From positions 1-28,508 of the forward strand of contig BAAFSQ010000122.1 of NCBI GenBank assembly GCA_054661495.1: 28,508 nt of DNA, in the 5' to 3' direction. Numbering within the stretch: the first letter of the stretch is position 1; each line of letters begins with the position of its first letter. Of this stretch, positions 11,360 through 20,641 are shown in pieces. Source of the DNA: Zygophlyctis sp. KS116. Lineage: Eukaryota; Chytridiomycota. Under the pieces are notes generated by a model. That model saw only the letters and a program-made list of their open reading frames with translations. It was not told the origin of the DNA and did not search any database. The position numbers were made by a program, and so were the translations under genes.

Positions 11360-12513
11360 TTACAAAACATCAACTTCAGAGTCATAGACAACTGTCCTTG
11401 ACTTGTACTCTGGGGAATTAGACTCTTCCCCATATATATCCCACCAACTACCACATTCTTTTACATTTTGTATACATGAATTCAATTCTTGACTCGCGTT
11501 TTCTATATTTTCAAACTCTAGAGTCTTGCATAGAGTTTCTTTTTGACTTGAATTTATAGAGCCTGTGCAAATGTTTTCCTTGTTTGTAATTTCTTCTTTT
11601 GTACATGATTCTTCCTTGACTGGATTTACAGACTCTAATCCACTTGTTTGATTTTCTTCCATTTTAGATTTAGATTTTTGCAGCTCACATTCCTCTTCTC
11701 CAACGTTTTCTGAACTCTCTAAATCCTTGAGATTCTCTAATCTCTCTAAATTTTTAGAAATTTCTGAATCTTTCAATGCAATATTTTCTAAAATAACATT
11801 CTCTTGGGTAATATTTTCTGGCAAGTCTTCTCTTCTAGACTCTAAGATTTCAGGATTTTGAATTTTTTTAGAAATATCCTTTAGAGAGTCTTGTAAACCG
11901 TTATTTTCCTGTAGAGATTCTTCAATATCAGAGTCTACTTGTTCTTTAAACAATTCGTGTTTTAGAGGTGATTCCTTGGCCTTGAATTTCTTTATTTTGA
12001 CTAGATTCTTTTTCCCAGAAACTTTAATAGGAGAGATTGATTTTACAAGTATTTTTACAGGTGTAGTAAGAGGATCTAGCGTAGACTGTAATTCTATATT
12101 TCCCAAATGTATGAATTTCTCCTTAACTGGAGTTTTATAGAAGAATCCTTCTAGTATTTTTGGAGTAACTTTAATTGTCTTGAATTTTCTTTTTGACTTT
12201 CCCAGTAAGGAATCAAATGCATCATCATCATAGAGTAATTTAGTAGATCTTTTTCTAGCTTCTACAGGATACGGATTGTATCTCTCATTATGAAAACTCT
12301 TTACACACTTTCCAATTTCCTTTACAGGCGTATTCCTCACAAATCCATTGTCTACAACAACACTTTCAGACAACAAATCAATTTCATCAGCCTTTAAATT
12401 TACATTTAATAATTTACTTCTGGAAATTCCCTAGAGTATCTAGAGTAAATATCCTCAAAAGCCTTTTTGAGCTTGTTTTTAGACTCTATTCTTTTGGAGA
12501 CTAGAGACTCCAT
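11360..12513 (-). CDS. SCM3: Scm3/HJURP-family CENP-A chaperone (probable)
   Basis: Scm3/HJURP deposits the centromeric histone CENP-A. The ATG at 12513 begins MESLVSKRIESKNKLKKAFE. A 26-nt intron (12417-12392) leads into IYSRYSREFPE|ADEIDLLSESVVVDNGFVRN. This fits the Scm3 core, in which a short helix ending in 'KY' is followed by an acidic 'DEIDL', then 'IVVDNGHLRS'. The 375-residue product continues with two TPVKE motifs (about residues 50 and 112), many Lys/Glu/Ser-rich stretches and a C-terminal block GSWWDIYGEE ending TVVYDSEVDVL. That acidic-hydrophobic end resembles a SUMO-interacting motif (inference). The long tail is low-complexity and would be hard to align. A CGCG element sits 11 bp upstream of the start. 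The family call rests on one short block, so it is probable rather than certain. Confidence 0.75.
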
Positions 12514-12523
12514 ATTCTTTTTT

Positions 12524-12536
12524 AAACGCGATTTTT
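12524..12536. promoter_or_regulatory. CGCG element just upstream of the Scm3-like start
   Basis: Forward aaacgcgattttt (reverse AAAAATCGCGTTT) ends 11 bp upstream of the ATG at 12513. Its core matches MBF/E2F-type sites. CENP-A chaperones are usually cell-cycle regulated, so the placement is suggestive but untested. Confidence 0.3.
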
Positions 12537-12590
12537 GATTGTTTTTTGGATTTTTCTTTAGTAGAAATTCTAGAGATTTCTTTATAAAGT

Positions 12591-13175
12591 TTAGAGAGAT
12601 TTGGAATTAGAGAGATCCTTTCCATCACCATCACTTTTTTTTAATTCTGTATCAGGAACTCTAGGCCACTCTTCAATTTTAGAAACAAGCTCCTGATTCT
12701 TTAGAGAATTCTGTTTCAGTAATCTTTTTTTCTCTAAATTCTTGAATCTAGAAAACAGAAAAGCAGAATTTAATTCATACCCTTTAATTACTGGTTGTAA
12801 TTTTTCCAATTTCTTTGAGTCTGAGAATGAAATTTGAGAAAATAAAGCTTTTTGTAAATTAGACATGAATCCATCTTGAGCTGGGAGAGTTTCTATAGAC
12901 TCTGGGATTTTAGATTCACTTTTAGAATCTTCATTTTCACGAGTTTCTAGAATTTTTGATTCATTTTGACTTGAATTTACAAGATTTTGACTAGAATTTA
13001 CAAGATTTTGAATCTTTTCTTGATAAATTGGTTTACAAAATGAGAGATCGGACAAGTGATTATCACAAATATAGAAAAAATCTAGGTCTGTTCTAAGGAC
13101 TGTTGAAGTAAATTTAGAACAAATAAAACATAAATTAGCTTTTGCAGCTGTTTTCTTGACGTAGAGATTCTCCAT
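12591..13175 (-). CDS. VFA1: VFA1-like (Vps4-associated protein 1)
   Basis: VFA1 binds the ESCRT AAA-ATPase Vps4 and stimulates it at endosomes. The N-terminus carries NLCFICSKFTSTVLRTDLDF and FYICDNHLSD, matching the family's zinc-binding C-x2-C...C-x2-H pattern (yeast CAICSKPSTTVL...WLYTCEIHL). A low-complexity Ser/Gln/Asn/Glu linker includes an exact 21-nt duplication encoding LVNSSQN twice. The C-terminal YELNSAFLFSRFKNLEKKRL and EEWPRVPDTEL correspond to yeast YELAKIMFESRLLRKR and HVFPSVPKR. The 194-residue length is close to yeast VFA1 (203). A second frame that opens past its stop belongs to the downstream Scm3-like gene and is not a frameshifted tail. Confidence 0.85.
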   Translation of the reverse strand: MENLYVKKTAAKANLCFICSKFTSTVLRTDLDFFYICDNHLSDLSFCKPIYQEKIQNLVNSSQNLVNSSQNESKILETRENEDSKSESKIPESIETLPAQDGFMSNLQKALFSQISFSDSKKLEKLQPVIKGYELNSAFLFSRFKNLEKKRLLKQNSLKNQELVSKIEEWPRVPDTELKKSDGDGKDLSNSKSL

Positions 13176-13231
13176 TTTCTTTTGAATTTCTAGGTTTTAC
13201 AATTTGTTTCAAGGGTTCATTCTAGGTTGTA

Positions 13232-13489
13232 ATGAAAAAATTCAATCCTCTGCAGACTGTTTATAAAAAGACTCTAGAACAAAAAGAAATCTCTAAAAAG
13301 GAAAAATTAGAATTGAAATTATTAAAAGAAAAAAAGGAAATACAAAGGAAAATGTATCAAGAAAAGGTTTTTTTTAAAAAATTAAAATTATAGAGAATAG
13401 AAAAAAATAAATTACATTCTGCTAGGAATAGAAGAGGTCAGGTTAAATTATCTAGTAGAATTTCAGATTTAATAGAGAAAATAAAATGA
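13232..13489 (+). CDS. FYV7: FYV7/TAP26-like rRNA-processing factor
   Basis: A very short gene: 45 codons, a 27-nt intron (13367-13393, gttttt...tatag) and 32 codons make 76 residues. The sequence is FNPLQTVYKKTLEQKEISKK, a Lys/Glu-rich helix, then HSARNRRGQVKLSSRISDLI ending EKIK. FYV7/TAP26 proteins share this layout: a short FNP motif, a long charged helix, then 'KTKRGQP...LLxKIQ'. FYV7 in yeast works in 18S rRNA maturation in the nucleolus. This product is about half the length of the yeast one, so only the conserved C-terminal core is kept. It is divergent from VFA1, with 56 bp between starts. Confidence 0.72.
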
Positions 13490-13602
13490 AAATTTTGCAT
13501 TTAGAAACCTAAAACACTTTGCTTTGAAGTTTTGAAAGCAAAAAATTCCTGTTTCAAATCTCAACTCAAATTTTAAAAAAGATTTGAAAAGATTGGAAAG
13601 AA

Positions 13603-15478
13603 ATGGTCAGTTCAAAGACAAGAGATGATTCTAAAACAGGATTTTATCCTTGTAGTAATGTCGCCCTAGGCAATTCAACCGAAAAACATATTCTGCAGGT
13701 GCCACAAGGGCTTTTGGACATTTACTCAAAAGCTGAAGATTTAATTCTAAACAAGGATTTTAATCATGGTGTGGTATTGCTTGAATCGGTCGTCAAGGCT
13801 TTTGATTGCTCTCAGTCTCAGGCTCTATTGGGATTTTGTTTGGAATTCGGTTTAGGAATCACTCAAGACTTTAAGGCTGCAGAAAAACTTTATGCTGCTG
13901 CTGGATTGCAGGGAAATGGGCTGGCTTGTGCTAGGTTATCTTTTCTTAGGAGATATGGTAGACCTGGGGTGATTATTGACAGGATGGAGGCAGAAGAATG
14001 GGTAAAGAGGGTTGGTTCAGTGGCTAGTTTAAGTTGGTTGGTAAAAGCTGCTGATCAATTTAATTTACCTGCTGCATGTTATGCTTTAGGAGTATGTTAT
14101 CATGATGGGTATTTAGTTTTTTTTCTTTAATCAATTTAGAATTGGAGTCCCAAGAACACCTAAAATGGCTGTCCGTTATTATCAAAAGGCGGCTGATGCA
14201 AAAGAACCTAGAGGTCAAGGAATTCTTGGTTATTGTTATGGTGAGGGATTTGGAGTTGAAAAAGATATTGCAAAAGCATTTGAGTTATACACTGATGCTG
14301 CAAATCAAGGGGAATCAGTATCAATGTATAATTTGGCTCACTGTTATGAAGAAGGAAATGGTGTACCAAAAGATATTGAAAAAGCTTTATATTGGTATGA
14401 AAAATCATCATGTTTGGGAAACTGCTACGCTCAAAATTCTCTAGGTTATATGCATGAAGAAGGTCTGGGAGTCAAAAGATCAGAGGAAAAAGCAGTATTT
14501 TACTATAAACTTTCGGCTGAACAAGGTTATCCTTGGTCTCAATGTAATCTTGGATTCTGTCTTCAAAATGGAATTGGGATTGAAAAAGATGAATCCTCTG
14601 GAGCTTATTGGTATCAAAAGGCGGCAATGCAAGGTCATTCTAGAGCACAACATAATTTAGGACATGCTTATCAGTATGGAATAGGAGTCTCAAAAGATGA
14701 AGCAATGGCGGTTGAATGGTATAAAAGATCTGCAGCTTCTGGAAATGCATTTGCATTACATTCTTTAGGATACTGTTATCAATATGGAATTGGAGTAGAA
14801 CCAGATGAAACTCTCTGTTCTAAATTATATAGGGAATCTGCACTATTAGGACATGCTCCTGCTCAATTATCCCTTGGGTGCTGCTACAGAAATGGAATCG
14901 GTGTACCAGTAAATGAAAATGAAGCATTTAAATGGATAAGATCATCTGCTTTGGGAGGCAATGATTTGGCTCAAAACACTCTTGGTCATTTATATGAAGA
15001 TGGAATTGGAACTATAAAGAATCTTGATAAAGCAGTATATTGGTATACCGTCTCTGCTCGTCAAGGAAATGCCTGGGCTCTTACAAACCTTGCAATAATG
15101 TATTCTGAAGGAGTCTTTGTAGAACAATCTTATCCTGAAGCTCTTCGCTTACTAAAACTAGCAGCTGATCAGGAACATTCAAGAGCTCAAGTTCGACTAG
15201 GAGAACTTTATTTTTATGGAAAAGGCATTAATGTAGATTATAATCAAGCATATCATTGGTTTAGCCGTTCTGCTGATAATGGTTCAGTTCCTGGAATGAC
15301 ATGGGTAGCCCAATGTTTGGAAAGAGGACTTGGAACATCATCATCTCTTGAGAGTGCAGTTGAATGGTATGAGAAAGCAGCTTCTTGGGGAGACCAATCT
15401 GCCTCTGAAAGATTGCTTGTTCTAACAGCTAACCCCTGTGTATCATCAATGAATGGACATGTCGCACCTTCTGCCTAA
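13603..15478 (+). CDS. Sel1-repeat (TPR-like) protein
   Basis: A 614-residue protein after one 31-nt intron (14109-14139). From about residue 70 to 600 it consists of about 13 Sel1-like repeats of 35-37 residues plus one degenerate unit. Typical units are AQHNLGHAYQYGIGVSKDEA and AQNTLGHLYEDGIGTIKNLD; the A-x4-LG-x2-Y-x2-G-x-G-V pattern is regular. No signal peptide, membrane span or CaaX box is seen, so it is probably not SEL1/HRD3, which sits in the ER membrane, nor a prenylated Skt5/Chs4. Such solenoids scaffold protein complexes; the partner cannot be read from sequence. The intron falls inside a repeat. MFAP1 follows on the same strand 28 bp later. Confidence 0.93.
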
Positions 15479-15506
15479 ACTTATTTTTCTAATAATAATT
15501 ATTATA

Positions 15507-16545
15507 ATGTCAAAATCTGTCCGTTATTATGCCGGAAAAGCTCCTGTTTGGTACAAATCTGACGATTCAGAGGATGAAATTGAGACTGAGCAATTGCAAG
15601 ATAAAGAAGAGTTTAAACAAGAAAAAATAGATTCAAGAATTTCTAGATTGCAAAACTCTGCATTTACTCAGAGACAAGTTCAGGTTGATGAAGAGCCTGT
15701 AGAAAGAGAAAGAATTGTAGTTTTACAGGAAGAGGAAGAGATTTTATCGTTGGATGAAGAAGAGTCAGAGGAAGAGTCAGAAGAAGAGTCAGAAGAAGAA
15801 ATCAAACCTCCAGTTCTATTTAAACCAGTATTTAACAAAACAAAAAAATCTGTTCAAATTCCAAAAGATCTACACAATGATCAGGAAGAGCGAAAAAATA
15901 CTTCACATGAAATGGTAGTAGAAGAGTTGAAGAGAGATTTGGTACAAAAAGAAGAAATAGAATTGGATGTAGATGACGCAGATGGGATAAATGAAGACGA
16001 GGAGATGGAGGCTTGGAAATTGCGAGAATTGTCAAGAATTAAAAGGGATGCTTTGGAAAAAGAGACTAGAGAAAGAGAGGAATTAGAAAAAGAAGAAAAT
16101 AGGAGGAAAACAGATAAAGAATTACAAGAAGAAATGGAAAAGAATGGGATTGAAGAAAAGTCTAAAATCAAGTTTTTGCAAAAATATTATCATAAAGGTA
16201 TTTTAAAGATTTATAGAAAATATAGGTGCATTTTATGCTGATGATGAGGCTGTAGCAAAGGCACTCGAAGAAAGAGATTTTTCTTTGCCTACTCTAGGTG
16301 ATAAAGTGAATAAAGAGTTATTGCCTGCAGTAATGCAAGTAAGGAATTTTGGAAAATCTGGTAGAAGTAAATATACGCATTTGGTTGATCAAGATACTAC
16401 GCAAGTAAGATTAGAAAAATTGATTTTATAGAGAGATGCAGGATGGGCACTTAAAACAACTGTAAATCTAAAAGCGACAGAGAAAATGGGCGGTGTTAAA
16501 AGAAAGTTTGAAGGATCTACAGATGAAAAAGGAGAAAAGAAATAG
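15507..16545 (+). CDS. MFAP1 spliceosomal protein
   Basis: MFAP1 is a component of the spliceosomal B complex. The ATG at 15507 gives [20 protein letters not shown]; a frame-compatible ATG at 15453 lies inside the Sel1 gene and is not preferred. Introns are 16198-16225 (28 nt) and 16405-16431 (27 nt), total 327 residues. The acidic middle includes a short repeat ([15 protein letters not shown], near residues 90-105) and a long Glu/Lys/Arg coiled coil. The C-terminal core is highly conserved: [47 protein letters not shown] and DTT. Human MFAP1 has the same blocks in order. The gene converges with COG3, 30 bp apart. Confidence 0.96.
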
Positions 16546-16575
16546 TTTTTTACAAAAATGTCTTTTTCTTATTAT

Positions 16576-19097
16576 TTAAGATGTGATACTATCTAAATCA
16601 GTTACAGACGATCGTTTTCCAGTGGCTTGGTCAACTAGCATGGCTATTTCAAGAACTGTAGCAACACTGTTCCAATATTCAGATTCATATTCAGTTGTGA
16701 TAACTTCATAAAATGCCTGATAATTATCTAAAATGTTGGAACGGATCACTCTTAAAAGTATAGTCTCGGTAGACTTATCGCCCAAATAGTTATCCATCTT
16801 GGAGGAAACTAATTCTAAATGATCCTTGAGAACTTTTTTAAATTGAGTAAATACTCCAATTACATGATCTAAAAATAAATTAAAATCAGGAATACCTGGA
16901 GTCGCAAAGTTTTGTTTTGAGAGTAGTTCGTTTGATCTGCCAGAGCTTCTGAGTCGGAACGCGGAAACTTTGAGCATAAAAGATGAAATAGGATCAATGG
17001 CAGTTTTAGCCGCATCTAATATTACATCCTCGCATACCCGCTTTAAATCCAAATCTAACAACTACTAAATTAGTTTCTAGAGTGAAGTATACTTGTTTTG
17101 CATCAGAGTAATTTTCAATCATTGTTGGAGAGGCAGCCTCTGCTAAAGATTTACCCCAACTCGGTAAATTAGATACTGAAAGTGTTGTCCAACTACTACG
17201 GAGCATCGTCGTAAGTGCATCTTTCAATTAGATATAGTTTAAGCGCACCAATCATCCCATGAAAATCTATTCTCTCTTCTTTAATAAGAAATTGAGCGTC
17301 GTAAGGAATTATTTGCTCTCTCAGCATCAAGAGATTCTTAATTAAGAAGAGCTGTCCATCGAGCTTTGTCTAAAATGATTTAAATAATGTTAAATGCATA
17401 CCTGCTTATTAGACAGAATTTCTGATGCTTTAGCTAAAGAAAAACGGCAATGATCAATCGCTTCGGCAGAAATATCTTCAAAAACTGACGTCTAATCGTT
17501 CATACTTTAATATTGCTTACCGGCACTGACCCATACATGCGCCCAAGAATATACAAGGTCCGTTGAAGAGTAGGATAATATTCTCCTCCTCCATAAACCA
17601 TTTTCCCAGAAACAAGCTGATTAGGAGATGTAATGAATTCAGCATGACTTGCCCTTTCATCTTCAATTGCCGATTGTGGGTGATTATCAATTCCTTCATT
17701 ATATAAATCATCAATCACTTGGGCAACTCCGATTGTTGAACTTACTAAATTAGGCATGGGCACTGTTAAATCAATAACTTGTAAACATACATCCTCTTCC
17801 ACGAGCAAATAACTCAATATCTTCAATTCTAGGAGTGAAATTCATAATATCAGCATGTATAAATTCCTGAGCTCTAAAGACCAGCCTTGCTTGGGCATCT
17901 TCCAATGTTTTACGTGCAAGAAATTTAACAGCCGAAGAAAAATCATCTGAATTATCCTCTTGATGCATCAAATCAATCACAGAACTTCTCCTTAAATTAT
18001 CATTTTTCATATCAACAAAATAACTTAATAGTGACTGACATAAATCCACCAATTCATCAATTTTGTTTTCTTTTAAAATCAGTGGTCTATATTTATCATA
18101 TAATATGAGTGATAAAGACTCTAAATATTTCCTATTTATTAATAATAAAAACTTACAATAATTCTTCATATTCGAATTCAAAAAAATCATGAAAAAGTTT
18201 ATATTCATCTTCACAAATTTGAATTATATATGCACAACCTATTTTAGAGTACTCCAAAATTGAATCTTTTTTCATGTCTTGTATATTCCTATGAATAAAT
18301 GGCCCAATTAAACTTTTTCTAGTATCAAAAAATATATTTATCGCATCCTTTAAAAGAGTCATAAATTCCAAATTATGAACTGCTCTTGATTCTAATTCAG
18401 AAATTAATAATTTCAATTCTAATCCTAAATTTTTAAATTTGGTATAGAATAGTGAAATTTGCATATTTTTCCCAACATCACTTATTAATAAATCTCTTAT
18501 ATCTCCAGCCAAAACTCTTATTGAATTTACAATATGCATTTTAATCAACATCATTGATCGTGTCATACACTGTTTAGTTTTAATTAGATAGACTGCAGAT
18601 TCCTGATAATCTAAATTTTTTGATAGAAATTCCGAACAGTGATCTAATAGTGACAGAGAAGGAATAAAATCCTTTTTTAGAGTAATATCCTGTCCAGACA
18701 AGGATAATAATTTGATAACCATTTCTAAAGAATTAAAGTATGAGAGTTTTAATTCCAAATCACTTGCTAGATCTGATAATTTTTCTTCTTGTTGTATTAT
18801 ACTTGAAGTCTGAGACTGTAAATCTCTAGTTTTTTCAGCAACAGATTCATTTAAATTTTGTAATTTTAAAAGAATTTCTAGTGAATTTTGAATTCTACAC
18901 AGGAAATTCCTAGAATTATTTTTTAGAATTTCCACATTTTCCAAATAATTTTGAATTTCCAAAGATTCTAGTCTTAAATTTGGTAATTTTTCTCTTTTAA
19001 ATTCTACAAAATCTGAAAATGTAGAAATTATTTTCTTTTCCGAGTGTCTTTGAGGAGAAAGATCTAGTCTGTCCAGAGAATTGTAGATTTCTTGCAT
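16576..19097 (-). CDS. COG3: COG3 (Sec34), conserved oligomeric Golgi subunit 3
   Basis: COG3 is a lobe A subunit of the COG tether for retrograde vesicles within the Golgi. Six introns (18156-18132, 17790-17763, 17520-17492, 17401-17370, 17248-17221 and 17092-17062) give 782 residues, the normal family size. The N-terminal third is coiled coil. The Sec34 core follows: ELKLSYFNSLEMVIKLLS, DFIPSLSLLDHCSEFLSK, DYQESAVYLIKTKQCMTRSM. Later conserved blocks are YYPTLQRTLYILGRMYGSV, VFEDISAEAIDHC, KLDGQLFLIKNLLMLREQI and MIENYSDAKQ. The last intron uses the second AG of a TAGTAG acceptor, because the first leaves an in-frame stop. The region before the ATG has several short tandem repeats. Confidence 0.95.
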
Positions 19098-19099
19098 TT

Positions 19100-19189
19100 A
19101 CTTTTTACTTTTTACTTAAAATCCACTTAAAATCCACTTAATATTCCCTATAATATCAAGCAAGTCACTAGATCACTAGATTACTAGAT
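19100..19189. repeat. Cluster of short tandem repeats upstream of COG3
   Basis: Just upstream of the COG3 start codon, on its 5' side, the forward strand holds about three tttactt units (from about 19098), two aaaatccactt units, and three 8-bp cactagat/tactagat units (19166-19189). Three different short repeats within 90 bp suggest slippage in a leader or promoter region. No function is claimed. Confidence 0.7.
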
Positions 19190-19206
19190 TTAAAATACAA
19201 AATATA

Positions 19207-19986
19207 TTAACGATTCCAAATCAAAAGAGGTCCAAAATCTCCAACAACTCTTTTTAAATTCTTTGAATCTTGTAAATCTTGTATAAAAGATCCTCTTTTT
19301 CCTCCTTTTCTAGTATACTCTTGCTGTAACGCAACTACATCTACAAATCCTAATTTTTTATAAAAAGATTCTGATCTCCATAATGACCAAACTTCAATTG
19401 AAGATACAAAAGTTAATTCTTGTAATGATTCTACCAAAACTTTTGTAAATCCAAATCCTTCATACTCTGAATTCATTATTAATTTTTCTATACATATATG
19501 CCTAATATTATCACTAAATATAAAATACTCTTCTTCTCCAACTCTAGAAAAGAATTCTACAAAACCAATCAAATCTCCATTATTTCCTTGTAAATAAAGT
19601 ATTTTATAATGACATGGAGAATCTTTAAAAAGTCCTAATTTGAGTTGTCCATCAACTTGACAAATTTCTAATAATTCCTGACATGCTTTTAATGCTTCTG
19701 TATCTCCTAATTTAAGTAATTTAATAGAATAGTCCTTGTTAACAGTCATTTTTTCCCTTGTAAATAGTCTACTTAGTAATTTGAGAGAGTTATTAATCAG
19801 ACAAAATGGAAGAAATAAAATAATAATAATTGGACTAGAGACACAAATTACAAATATAGTTAAAGACACTGATAGAATTAGTCCAAAGAGTAATAAAGTT
19901 TTATAGACTCTGACTATTCCTGATGAATTTTGTAAAGATAGAGTCTCTGCAACTAGAGATAATTTACGAAAACTCCAATTTATCAT
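19207..19986 (-). CDS. Membrane-anchored GNAT-type N-acetyltransferase
   Basis: A 259-residue single-exon protein. An in-frame GTG at 20001 is not needed; the first ATG is at 19986 (MINWSFRKLS). Residues about 29-65 form a long hydrophobic hairpin or double span (LLLFGLILSVSLTIFVICVS then PIIIILFLPFCLI). The C-terminal part is a GNAT domain: GDLIGFVEFF (strand), a motif A-like EGFGFTKVLVESL with a weakened acetyl-CoA loop, and motif B-like SESFYKKLGFVDV. Substrate is unknown. Membrane-tethered GNATs include NAT8-type enzymes of the secretory pathway, but the similarity here is of layout only. It follows ATG5 on the same strand with 19 bp between stop and start. Confidence 0.82.
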   Translation of the reverse strand: MINWSFRKLSLVAETLSLQNSSGIVRVYKTLLLFGLILSVSLTIFVICVSSPIIIILFLPFCLINNSLKLLSRLFTREKMTVNKDYSIKLLKLGDTEALKACQELLEICQVDGQLKLGLFKDSPCHYKILYLQGNNGDLIGFVEFFSRVGEEEYFIFSDNIRHICIEKLIMNSEYEGFGFTKVLVESLQELTFVSSIEVWSLWRSESFYKKLGFVDVVALQQEYTRKGGKRGSFIQDLQDSKNLKRVVGDFGPLLIWNR

Positions 19987-20005
19987 TGTATTACCCCACA
20001 CCTGC

Positions 20006-20641
20006 TTAGACTTGCAAGACTCTTAAAACTACATGAAACCAATTGTCTGGACTGAGTACTGATAGAGTATCTGAAAACTTGAATTCATCTGTTAATATTA
20101 CTCCAAAATACATTAATTCATGTCCAGGCCATATTTCTAAAAAAACTCTTAAAAGTGATTCATTCCAATAGTCCCTAGAGAATTTCCTTGTATATATTCT
20201 GTCCTTTATATACACCTTTATAGGGAAATTTATAGTGTCTGTGATTGGAGTCATGCATAGATTATTAATCAAATTTAGAGTCTGATCTATAGATAAAGAT
20301 TGAAGATTAGACACAGATCCTGTTCTTAGAAACTCTGATTCCTTTAGAGATTGTAAAAATAATTCCTTAAATTCTGGTCTAGATTCCTTTACAAATTCAC
20401 CATGCAAGATTAAAACTTGATTACTAGAATATAAATCAAATAGAGTTCCTAAATTTCTAAATCCTAAATTTAGAGATTTTGAAGAGGCCAAAGAGATTAT
20501 AAAACTCTCTCTACTCTCTAAATATTTTGAAATTTCTAAAAAATACTGAAAAATCCAATGAATTCTTTTACAAATTAAATAAATTGGATTCTTTAAAGGA
20601 AATTCAATTCGAACAATAATACTAGAGTTTGATAAATTCAT
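20006..20641 (-). CDS. ATG5: ATG5, short autophagy conjugation protein
   Basis: ATG5 receives ATG12 through a lysine and forms the E3-like enzyme for ATG8 lipidation at the forming autophagosome. The 211-residue protein (human 275) aligns by blocks: NLGTLFDLY (human IGLLFDLL), FKELFLQSLKESEFLRTGSV (human [20 protein letters not shown]), INNLCMTP, INFPIKVYIKD (human IPFRIYQ) and a final ubiquitin-like fold ending WFHVVLRVLQV. Lys100 sits exactly at the ATG12 acceptor position (human Lys130). The N-terminal Ubl domain is short and divergent. Its start ATG overlaps the NUBP1 stop as ATGA. Overall similarity is low; the acceptor block and order make the call. Confidence 0.83.
   Translation of the reverse strand: MNLSNSSIIVRIEFPLKNPIYLICKRIHWIFQYFLEISKYLESRESFIISLASSKSLNLGFRNLGTLFDLYSSNQVLILHGEFVKESRPEFKELFLQSLKESEFLRTGSVSNLQSLSIDQTLNLINNLCMTPITDTINFPIKVYIKDRIYTRKFSRDYWNESLLRVFLEIWPGHELMYFGVILTDEFKFSDTLSVLSPDNWFHVVLRVLQV

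Noticed and set aside
12444-12620. VFA1 continued by a frameshift or a 59-65-nt intron into the next open frame
   Set aside because: VFA1 already ends where the yeast protein does, and the next frame has its own ATG and an Scm3-like core.
15832-16171. Minus-strand frames opposite MFAP1
   Set aside because: Antisense shadows of Glu/Lys-rich codons; they give Ser/Leu/Phe low-complexity products.
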